Origin: Paracoccaceae bacterium
GTDB taxonomy: Bacteria; Pseudomonadota; Alphaproteobacteria; Rhodobacterales; Rhodobacteraceae
Direction: 5' to 3'
Length of the DNA stretch: 10,064 bases
Assembly (NCBI GenBank): GCA_003564655.1
Contig: PXES01000053.1
Location: 1 to 10,064, forward strand
This document shows, piece by piece, positions 1 to 5,521 of the stretch. The notes beneath the pieces are model-generated. The model did no database searches and was not told where the DNA came from. It saw nothing but the letters and a program-made list of their open reading frames with translations. The stretch's first letter is position 1. Each line of letters opens with the position of its first letter. Both the position numbers and the translations under genes were made by a program.

Positions 1-106
1 GACAGACCGCTCAAAACCAGAGATCGGGCCGTGTCTGCTAAACACTCTGCCAAATTTGCAGGTTGGAGACGTAACCCACTGGGAACCAAAAACACTTGGG
101 AGATAG
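1..106. other. Non-coding stretch downstream of tRNA-Glu
   Basis: No convincing gene is seen here. The stretch is visibly less GC-rich than the coding sequence that follows. Any open frame through it runs straight across the tRNA gene, so it is not credible as protein. Read on the minus strand (the 3' side of the tRNA) there are short T runs, and the longest possible stem near them is about 4 bp, so I do not call an intrinsic terminator. The window edge truncates whatever lies further left. Confidence 0.5.
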
Positions 107-181
107 TGGCAGCCCGTAGGGGAATCGAACCCCTCTTTCCAGGTTGAAAACCTGGCGTCCTAACCGATAGACGAACGGGCC
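107..181 (-). tRNA. tRNA-Glu, anticodon UUC, CCA encoded
   Basis: The reverse complement folds into a complete cloverleaf. The acceptor arms are GGCCCGT and ACGGGCT, the D-stem is GTC/GAC, the anticodon stem is CCAGG/CCTGG with loop TTTTCAA (anticodon TTC), the variable loop is 4 nt, and the T-arm is AGGGG-TTCGATT-CCCCT. The discriminator base is G and the CCA end is encoded (TGG at 107-109 on the plus strand). U33 precedes the anticodon, as expected. The first acceptor pair is G1.U72 rather than Watson-Crick; all other stem pairs match. It decodes GAA/GAG and also supplies Glu-tRNA for tetrapyrrole synthesis. It lies 83 nt downstream of recJ on the same strand. Confidence 0.97.
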
Positions 182-197
182 AAGCACTATGTCGGGG

Positions 198-226
198 TGT
201 TTAGGCAAACGCGGCTGTCTGCGCAA
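198..226 (-). promoter_or_regulatory. Candidate sigma70-type promoter for tRNA-Glu
   Basis: On the minus strand a TTGCGC (plus positions 221-226) is followed after exactly 17 nt by TAAACA (198-203). The -10 box ends 16 nt before the first base of the tRNA, leaving room for a short 5' leader that RNase P would remove. Each box matches the consensus at only three of six positions, but spacing and placement are right for a stable-RNA promoter. Co-transcription from recJ is the alternative, since I see no terminator between the two genes. Confidence 0.45.
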
Positions 227-264
227 GGGGCCTTGATGCAATTTTTGCGGCAATTTCCAACAAC

Positions 265-2052
265 TCAACAGCCGCCAAACGCCGCGTCCTCCAGGCGCAG
301 CTGAACGGTCTGCCGCCCCTGCCAGTTATTGATCTCGATCCGCCCGGCCAGATGCGCGCGGCAGCCCTCAGCGGCCTGCAACCGCGGCCCCAGAGGTCCC
401 TCGAACGCACCGAAGGCCACGGCCTCTAGCGCCGCGGACTGCCCGTCATCGAAGCGCAACCGCAGATGCGTCTCGCCGATCCGGCGGGCCGAGCGTATGC
501 GCATGTCGGGAAAGGCGAATCGCGGCGCCGGGCACGCTGCACCATAGGGGCCCGCTTCCTCGAGTTGCGCGACCAGCTCGGGCGTGACCGCCCCCGGCAT
601 CAGCACCCCGTCAAGGCGCAGCCTTGCCGGCTGTCCGTCGCCACTGCCCTGCCGCGCCAGCAGCACGCCCAGCCGATCCATCGCGGCCGCGAGACCGCTG
701 CGGGCGACTGTCAGCCCGGCGGCCATCCGATGCCCACCTCCGCGCAGAAGCAGCCCCTCGCGTTCCAGCCGCTGCACTGCGGCGCCTAGGTCGACCCCAC
801 TCACCGAGCGGCCCGAGCCCTTGCCCTCGTCGCCATCGAGCGCGATGACAATGGCGGGGCGGTTCGCCGCCTCCTTCAGCCGCGCCGCGACAATCCCGAT
901 GACACCGGGGTGCCACCCCTCGCCCGCCGCCCAGACAAGCGGCGCGTCAAAGCCGCGCGCCTCGGCCTGCGCAAGTGCCTCGGCTCGCACGCGGGCCTCG
1001 ACCTCGCGGCGCTCGGCATTCAACGCCTCGAGCCGGTCGGCCAGTGCTGCTGCCTCGGCCGGGTCGGCGGTGGCCAGCAGCCGCGCGCCCAGATCGGCCC
1101 GGCCCAGCCGCCCGCCCGCATTCACGCGCGGCCCCAGGACGAAACCGAGATGATGCGCCGAAGGCGCGGCATCAAGGCGCGCGGCATCGGCGAGCGCCCG
1201 CAGGCCGGGCCGGGCACGACGCGCCATCACGCGCAACCCTTGCCGCACAAAGGCGCGGTTCACGCCAATCAGCGGTGCCACATCGGCAACCGTCGCCAGC
1301 GCCACCAGATCGAGCAGGGCCATCAGATCAGGCGTGTCCTCCCCCGCGGCGCGGCGCTGGCGATTCGCCTCGACCAGCAGCAGGAACACCACCCCGGCGG
1401 CGCAGAGATGGCCCAGATCGCCGCTCTCGTCCTGCCGGTTGGGATTGACCACGGCATGCGCGGGCGGCAGATCCTCGCCACCCAGGTGGTGGTCGAGCAC
1501 GAGCACATCCGCCCCGACAGCTGCGGCAATCGGCTCATGCGCCAGCGTCCCGCAATCGACGCATAGGATCAGGCCGTGCTCACGCGCGAGTGCCGCCATG
1601 GCCGGGGCATTGGGGCCATAGCCCTCGGCCACGCGGTCGGGCACGTAAAGCGTTGCCTCCCGCCCCAGCCCGCGCAGCCAATCGATGAGAAGCGCCGCCG
1701 AGGCCCCGCCATCGACATCGTAATCGGCAAAGATGGCGATGCGCTCTCGCCCGCCCACGGCGGACACCAGTCGCGCCGCGGCGCGTTCCATGTCGCGAAG
1801 CCCGCGCGGATCGGGCAAGAGTGCGCGCAGCGACGGGGCGAGATAGTCCCGCGCCTCGGCCGGCGCGACGCCGATCCGGGCAAGCACCGCGCAGACCGGC
1901 GCCGGCAGCCCGGTGTCCTGCGCCAGCGCGTCGCTCATGCGCTCAAGCGTGGCGTCCGGGCCGCACCAGTGCTGCCCCAGCACCGACTCGCGCACGCCCA
2001 GAAATGCGGTTTCATCTGCCTTCGCCACCTCGTCCGCGAGTGCCCCCTGCAT
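265..2052 (-). CDS. recJ: Single-stranded-DNA-specific 5'-3' exonuclease RecJ
   Basis: RecJ degrades single-stranded DNA 5' to 3' in the cytoplasm, acting in recombinational repair, mismatch repair and replication-fork processing, with Mn/Mg ions held by DHH-family motifs. From the ATG chosen here (595 aa) one sees FADYDVDG near residues 109-115, DCG near 166-168, LDHH near 186-189, GPRVNAGGRLG near 307-317, then the DHHA1 half with GWHPGVIGIVAARL near 379-392 and GGGHRMAAG near 438-446. A C-terminal OB-type nucleic-acid-binding region follows. The length is normal for bacterial RecJ (about 560-600 aa). The frame also opens at an upstream GTG (2071-2073, 7 residues longer). I prefer the ATG because GGAG lies 7 nt upstream of it, but recognisable homology begins only around FLGVRESVLG (about residue 17), so a later start is possible. 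It is the last protein gene of the hom-glpX-recJ run. Confidence 0.95.
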   Translation of the reverse strand: MQGALADEVAKADETAFLGVRESVLGQHWCGPDATLERMSDALAQDTGLPAPVCAVLARIGVAPAEARDYLAPSLRALLPDPRGLRDMERAAARLVSAVGGRERIAIFADYDVDGGASAALLIDWLRGLGREATLYVPDRVAEGYGPNAPAMAALAREHGLILCVDCGTLAHEPIAAAVGADVLVLDHHLGGEDLPPAHAVVNPNRQDESGDLGHLCAAGVVFLLLVEANRQRRAAGEDTPDLMALLDLVALATVADVAPLIGVNRAFVRQGLRVMARRARPGLRALADAARLDAAPSAHHLGFVLGPRVNAGGRLGRADLGARLLATADPAEAAALADRLEALNAERREVEARVRAEALAQAEARGFDAPLVWAAGEGWHPGVIGIVAARLKEAANRPAIVIALDGDEGKGSGRSVSGVDLGAAVQRLEREGLLLRGGGHRMAAGLTVARSGLAAAMDRLGVLLARQGSGDGQPARLRLDGVLMPGAVTPELVAQLEEAGPYGAACPAPRFAFPDMRIRSARRIGETHLRLRFDDGQSAALEAVAFGAFEGPLGPRLQAAEGCRAHLAGRIEINNWQGRQTVQLRLEDAAFGGC

Positions 2053-2059
2053 TTTCTTG

Positions 2060-2063
2060 CTCC
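2060..2063 (-). promoter_or_regulatory. Ribosome binding site that selects the recJ ATG
   Basis: On the minus strand GGAG lies 7 nt before the ATG at 2050-2052, an ideal spacing. The competing GTG at 2071-2073 is preceded by no comparable purine-rich match. This is why the recJ start is placed at 2052. The sequence may be part of a recurring intergenic motif (see findings), so the call is not certain. Confidence 0.5.
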
Positions 2064-2081
2064 AAATACTCACACCCGGAA

Positions 2082-2091
2082 GGGGCGCCCC
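2082..2091. repeat. 10-bp perfect palindrome between glpX and recJ
   Basis: The sequence GGGGCGCCCC reads identically on both strands. It sits in the 49-nt gap between the glpX stop and the recJ ATG. A full palindrome cannot form a tight hairpin without a loop, but it could be a weak stem or a protein site. No T run follows in either direction, so it is not a standard intrinsic terminator. Confidence 0.55.
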
Positions 2092-2101
2092 ACCGCGCGC
2101 G

Positions 2102-3064
2102 TCAGACGGGCGTGCGGTAGCTCATCCGCCGTACCGAACCGGTCTTGGAACGCATGAGCAGAGTGTCCGTCGTCACCCAGCCCGGCTCGGCCCGGAGCCC
2201 CCGCACGATCGAGCCGTCGGTGACGCCGGTTGCCGCGAAGATCACATCGCCGGTAATCATGTCGTCGCGTGAATAGACCCGGTCGGGATCGGTGATCCCG
2301 GCGCGTTCGGCGCGTCCGCGTTCGGCGTCATTGCGAAACAGCAGACGGCCCGAGATCTGCCCGCCCATGCATTTCAACGCCGCCGCTGCAAGCACCCCCT
2401 CGGGCGCGCCACCCGAGCCCATATACATGTCGATCCCCGTCACCTGAGGCTCGGCGCAATGCATCACCCCCGCCACATCGCCATCCATGATCAGTCGGAT
2501 CGCCGCCCCCGTCGCGCGGATATCGGCGATCATCGACTCGTGCCGCGGACGCTCGAGCACGCAGACCGTTATGTCCTCGGGGTAGCAGCCCTTCGCCTCG
2601 GCCAGCGCGCGGACGCGTTCGCCGGGGCTCATCTCGAGCGTTACCGTGCCCGGTGCGTAGCCCGGCCCGATGGCCAGCTTGTCCATATAGACATCGGGCG
2701 CGTGCAGCATGGTGCCGCGCGGGGCCATGGCGATGACCGTCAGTGCATTGGGGAAATCCTTTGCGGTCAGCGTCGTCCCCTCCAGCGGGTCGAGGGCGAT
2801 ATCGACCTCGGGGCCCTCGCCGCTGCCCACCTCTTCGCCGATGAACAGCATCGGCGCCTCGTCGCGCTCGCCCTCGCCGATCACGACGACACCGCGAATG
2901 TCGAGCATGTTGAGCTGATTGCGCATCGCATCGACGGCGGCCTGATCGGCGGCCTTCTCGTCGCCGCGTCCGACCAGCCTGGCCGAGGCGATAGCCGCCG
3001 CCTCGGTCACGCGGGCAAGCCCCAGCGAAAGCAGGCGGTCGTGAAATTCCGGAGGCGTGGTCAT
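2102..3064 (-). CDS. glpX: Class II fructose-1,6-bisphosphatase GlpX
   Basis: GlpX hydrolyses fructose 1,6-bisphosphate to fructose 6-phosphate and phosphate in gluconeogenesis (and in the Calvin cycle where present); it is cytoplasmic and metal dependent. The 320-aa product shows the family landmarks: VGRGDEKAAD (residues 31-40, with Asp40 matching the E. coli metal ligand Asp33), VIGEGERDEAP (61-71, Glu64), LDPLEGTT (91-98, Asp92 and Glu95), MYMGSGGAPEG (213-223, Glu222) and TGVTDGSIVRGLR (279-291). The frame stays open 65 codons upstream to 3259, overlapping the hom stop, but that extension is low-complexity and Arg/Ala-rich. The chosen ATG has GAGGAA (3072-3077) 7 nt upstream and begins exactly where family similarity begins. 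Some alphaproteobacterial relatives also act on sedoheptulose 1,7-bisphosphate; sequence alone cannot decide this. Confidence 0.96.
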   Translation of the reverse strand: MTTPPEFHDRLLSLGLARVTEAAAIASARLVGRGDEKAADQAAVDAMRNQLNMLDIRGVVVIGEGERDEAPMLFIGEEVGSGEGPEVDIALDPLEGTTLTAKDFPNALTVIAMAPRGTMLHAPDVYMDKLAIGPGYAPGTVTLEMSPGERVRALAEAKGCYPEDITVCVLERPRHESMIADIRATGAAIRLIMDGDVAGVMHCAEPQVTGIDMYMGSGGAPEGVLAAAALKCMGGQISGRLLFRNDAERGRAERAGITDPDRVYSRDDMITGDVIFAATGVTDGSIVRGLRAEPGWVTTDTLLMRSKTGSVRRMSYRTPV

Positions 3065-3086
3065 GGCGCGGTTCCTCGTTCTGGCC

Positions 3087-3124
3087 TGTGCGCCGTCCTT
3101 AGCGCCAAAGCGCCACGGCGCACA
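3087..3124. repeat. Perfect 10-bp inverted repeat in the glpX leader
   Basis: The arms TGTGCGCCGT (3087-3096) and ACGGCGCACA (3115-3124) are perfectly complementary. The 18-nt loop between them contains a second, inner pair of GCGC arms (3102-3105 and 3110-3113) closing a 4-nt loop. The structure lies 9 nt upstream of the glpX ribosome binding site (minus-strand direction), so in the hom-glpX transcript it would be a stable 5' stem-loop next to the start region. No T run follows on either strand, so it does not look like an intrinsic terminator. It may be a leader control or processing element. Confidence 0.7.
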
Positions 3125-3174
3125 AGCATTTGTGGCCATGACAGCGCTAACTGCAAGATCAGCCGCGCCGACAC

Positions 3175-3193
3175 GCCCGCGCCTTGCGCGGGC
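3175..3193. repeat. 8-bp GC-only hairpin in the hom-glpX gap
   Basis: The arms GCCCGCGC (3175-3182) and GCGCGGGC (3186-3193) enclose a 3-nt loop, which makes a very stable short hairpin. On the minus strand the loop reads AAG and is followed by GTGTCGG rather than a T run. An overlapping alternative pairing exists between GCGCTTGC just upstream and GCAAGGCGC in this hairpin (one bulged base), so the two folds are mutually exclusive. Confidence 0.6.
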
Positions 3194-3237
3194 AAGCGCC
3201 CCCGAGCGGGTCATGGGCGGGCGGGTGGGGACCCCGA

Positions 3238-3253
3238 GGGGGCGCTTTCCCCC
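3238..3253. repeat. GGGGG/CCCCC hairpin at the hom stop codon
   Basis: Five G (3238-3242) and five C (3249-3253) flank a 6-nt loop, beginning only 2 nt after the hom TGA in the minus-strand direction. Just beyond is another dyad, GGGGACCCC (3227-3235). No T tract follows. It may protect or define the hom mRNA 3' end, or act as a weak terminator of the GC-rich kind. Confidence 0.5.
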
Positions 3254-3255
3254 GC

Positions 3256-4542
3256 TCAATCCTCTTCGATCGCGAGGGCGACGGGCGCGCCCATCACCAC
3301 GCCGGTCTGCATGGCGAGCCCCAGCGCGTGATCGATTGCATCACGCGTCGTCTTGTGGGTGATGATCAGCACCGGCGCACGGGTGTCCTGATGGCCGTAC
3401 TGGCGCATCCGGTTGATCGACACGCCCGCATTGCCCAGCGCCTCGGCGACCTTGGCCAGCGCGCCGGGCTTGTCCTGCAGCCCCATGCGCAGATACCACG
3501 GCTTCGAGCCCATCGCGCGGGCCGTGAACGCCGATTCCAGCGTTGTGGCGGGCTGGCCGAAGACCGGCAGGCGGGTTCCGCGCGCGATGTCGATCACATC
3601 GCCCATAACTGCACTTGCCGTCGGCCCCGCCCCGGCACCGGGGCCACGCAGGATCACCTGCTCGACCGCATCGCCCTCGATCACGACCATGTTGGTGCCG
3701 CCCTTGAGCTGGCCCAGCGGGCTGTCCGCAGGCACAAGGCAGGGCGTCATCGACTGCTCGAGCCCCCGCCCGGTCATCTGCGCCACGCCCAGCAGCTTGA
3801 TCCGCAGCCCCAGATCGGCCGCAGCGCGGATATCCTCGATCGAGATACGCTCGATCCCGCCAAGGCTGATCGCGTCGAAATCGGGGCGCACGCCAAAGGC
3901 GATGGCCGCGAGCAGCGTCAGCTTGTGCGCCGCGTCGATGCCGCCCACATCAAGGGTCGGATCGGACTCGAGAAAGCCCAGCTGGTTGGCCTCGTCGAAA
4001 ACGGTCTCGTAGGGAAGGCCCGCATCCTCCATCCGCGTGAGGATGTAGTTGCAGGTGCCGTTCATCACCCCCTTGATGCGGGTGATGCGGTTGCCCGCCA
4101 GCCCCTCGGACAACGCCTTGACGACCGGGATGCCGCCCGCCACTGCCGCCTCGAAGCGCAGCGCCCGGCCCGCGGCCTCGGCGGCTTCGGCCAGCGCCTG
4201 ACCGTGGATGGCAAGCAATGCCTTGTTGGCGGTGACCACATCCTTGCCGCCTTCGAGCGCGGCCTCGGTCAGGGCTTTCGCGGGGCCGTTCTCGCCGCCC
4301 ATCAACTCGACCACCAGATCGACATCGGCGCGCCGCGCGAGTTCGACGGGGTCATCCTCCCAGTCATAGCCCGAGATATCGACGCCGCGATTGCGCGTGC
4401 GCGAGCGCGCGCTGACGGCCACGATCTCGATGGCGCGACCCGCGCGACGGGCGATCATCTCGCCATTGGTCTGCACGATGCGCACCAGCCCAGTGCCGAC
4501 AGTGCCGAGCCCGGCAATACCAAGGCGCAAGGGGGGGGTCAT
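3256..4542 (-). CDS. hom: Homoserine dehydrogenase, with C-terminal ACT domain
   Basis: It reduces L-aspartate 4-semialdehyde to L-homoserine with NAD(P)H, the branch step towards threonine, methionine and isoleucine, in the cytoplasm. The 428-aa protein starts with the Rossmann motif GLGTVG (11-16). It then shows TANKALL (104-110, Lys107), the catalytic-domain stretch LGFLESDPTLDVGGIDAAHK (188-207), whose Asp203 and Lys207 correspond to the Asp/Lys pair described in yeast homoserine dehydrogenase, and GPGAGAGPTASAVMGD (300-315). A C-terminal ACT domain (about 350-428, RMGLQDKPGALAKVAEAL) suggests allosteric control by an amino acid such as threonine. The length fits the monofunctional enzyme; no aspartokinase domain is fused. 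The ATG at 4542 has GGAG 8 nt upstream. It lies 66 nt after the transporter gene and 191 nt before glpX. Confidence 0.97.
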   Translation of the reverse strand: MTPPLRLGIAGLGTVGTGLVRIVQTNGEMIARRAGRAIEIVAVSARSRTRNRGVDISGYDWEDDPVELARRADVDLVVELMGGENGPAKALTEAALEGGKDVVTANKALLAIHGQALAEAAEAAGRALRFEAAVAGGIPVVKALSEGLAGNRITRIKGVMNGTCNYILTRMEDAGLPYETVFDEANQLGFLESDPTLDVGGIDAAHKLTLLAAIAFGVRPDFDAISLGGIERISIEDIRAAADLGLRIKLLGVAQMTGRGLEQSMTPCLVPADSPLGQLKGGTNMVVIEGDAVEQVILRGPGAGAGPTASAVMGDVIDIARGTRLPVFGQPATTLESAFTARAMGSKPWYLRMGLQDKPGALAKVAEALGNAGVSINRMRQYGHQDTRAPVLIITHKTTRDAIDHALGLAMQTGVVMGAPVALAIEED

Positions 4543-4571
4543 GGGGCAGGCTCCGCTTTCAGCTTCGCGCC

Positions 4572-4600
4572 CTGTTAGCGGCTTGGCCCGCCCCTTGCAA
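4572..4600 (-). promoter_or_regulatory. Weak candidate promoter upstream of hom
   Basis: On the minus strand TTGCAA (4595-4600) and TAACAG (4572-4577) are separated by 17 nt, inside the 66-nt gap between the transporter stop and the hom ATG. The boxes match the consensus at four and three of six positions. It would give hom its own start site, but hom may equally be read through from fadD and the transporter gene. Confidence 0.25.
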
Positions 4601-4608
4601 TCCGGCTG

Positions 4609-5517
4609 TTACGCGCCCGCGGTTCCCAGCTTGGCGGCGTCGCGCGCCAGCTCCTCGCGCGTGGCGTTGCGGCGATACCACAACGTGATCGCGGTCGAGG
4701 TCAGGACGATGAACAGCGAATAGAGCACCGGGATCAGCAGCAGCCCCTCTTGCAGCGCTGGCGCGAAACTGAGCGTGATGACCAGCACGGCCAGCGGGCC
4801 GTTCTGGATGCCGGTCTCCAGGCTGATGGTGCGCGAGCGATTGGTGTCCTGCCCGAGCGCGCGCGCAACCCAGTAGCCGAAGAGCATACCCGACAGACCG
4901 ATGCCGATGGTCGCGACATAAATCGTCGGGCCAGTGTCGAGCAGCAACTGATAGTTGCGCGGCACCCATGTCACGATCAGGAACAGGATGACCACTACCC
5001 CCATGAAGGACCCGATCAGTTCGACCGTCGCGCCGATATTGGGGTTGAGCTTGCGCAGCACCATTCCGATCAGTGTGGGAATCAGCAGCACCACCAGCAC
5101 CTGCGCCACATTGCCCGGCGGGATGGAAGACTCCGCCGGCACGCCCGCCAATCCGCCATAGAATCCCAGCAGCAAGGGCACCATCACCACCGCCGCCAGC
5201 GTCGAGACCGTGGTCATCATGATCGACAGCGCCAGCACCCCCTTCGAGAAATACGCGAAGATGTTCGAGGTCGTCCCCCCGGGCATACAGGCGATCAGCA
5301 ACAGCCCCACCACCAGCGCGGGGGGCAGCCCCAGCAGCATGGCCAGCGTGAAGCCGAGAAAGGGCATCACCGCGAACTGGCTGAGCAGCCCGACAAGGAT
5401 ACCCTTGGGCTTGCGGAAGGCGAGGCGGAAATCGCGCGGCGTCATGCTGGCGCCCATGCCGAGCATGATGACCATCATCATCACCCCCAGCAGCGTTGTC
5501 TCGAGTTCGGTCAGCAT
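4609..5517 (-). CDS. Bile acid:sodium symporter family (BASS) transporter
   Basis: A 302-aa inner-membrane protein made mostly of hydrophobic helices (about 9-10), typical of the BASS fold, which couples sodium entry to uptake of an organic anion. Family landmarks are LGVMMMVIMLGMG near the start, the first crossover motif GGTTSNIFAYFSKG (80-93) and the second LETGIQNGPLA (233-243), where the Glu and Gln match sodium-site residues of bacterial ASBT homologues. The frame is open further upstream into fadD; the ATG at 5517 is chosen because it follows the fadD stop by 4 nt and the family sequence begins there. TGAGGAC just before the ATG joins the fadD stop to a purine-rich ribosome site, suggesting translational coupling. 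Members move bile acids, pantoate, pyruvate, 2-keto acids and others; the substrate here is unknown. The C-terminus is a charged cytoplasmic tail. Confidence 0.9.
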   Translation of the reverse strand: MLTELETTLLGVMMMVIMLGMGASMTPRDFRLAFRKPKGILVGLLSQFAVMPFLGFTLAMLLGLPPALVVGLLLIACMPGGTTSNIFAYFSKGVLALSIMMTTVSTLAAVVMVPLLLGFYGGLAGVPAESSIPPGNVAQVLVVLLIPTLIGMVLRKLNPNIGATVELIGSFMGVVVILFLIVTWVPRNYQLLLDTGPTIYVATIGIGLSGMLFGYWVARALGQDTNRSRTISLETGIQNGPLAVLVITLSFAPALQEGLLLIPVLYSLFIVLTSTAITLWYRRNATREELARDAAKLGTAGA

Positions 5518-5521
5518 GTCC

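Noticed and set aside
1..106. Intrinsic terminator or phage attachment site after tRNA-Glu
   Set aside because: Only 4-bp stems are present with no proper T run, and there is no second copy of the tRNA 3' end or an integrase gene in the window.
38..268. Open frame of 76 aa on the minus strand across the tRNA
   Set aside because: It reads straight through the tRNA-Glu gene; a protein gene here is not credible.
910..1566. Plus-strand open frames opposite recJ
   Set aside because: They are antisense shadows of a complete RecJ with all catalytic motifs in the other frame.
3069..3079. LexA-like direct repeat GAACGAGGAAC before glpX
   Set aside because: The alphaproteobacterial SOS box needs seven bases between the two GAAC (or GTTC) halves; here there are three, and the second half overlaps the ribosome binding site.
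3065..3259. N-terminal extension of GlpX by 65 residues
   Set aside because: The extension is Arg/Ala-rich, overlaps the hom stop and contains the hairpins. The internal ATG has a good ribosome site and matches the family start.
3184..4578. Long plus-strand open frame (464 aa) opposite hom
   Set aside because: It is antisense to an unmistakable homoserine dehydrogenase. Its His/Arg/Asp-rich composition is typical of mirror frames in high-GC genes, and it shows no family motif.
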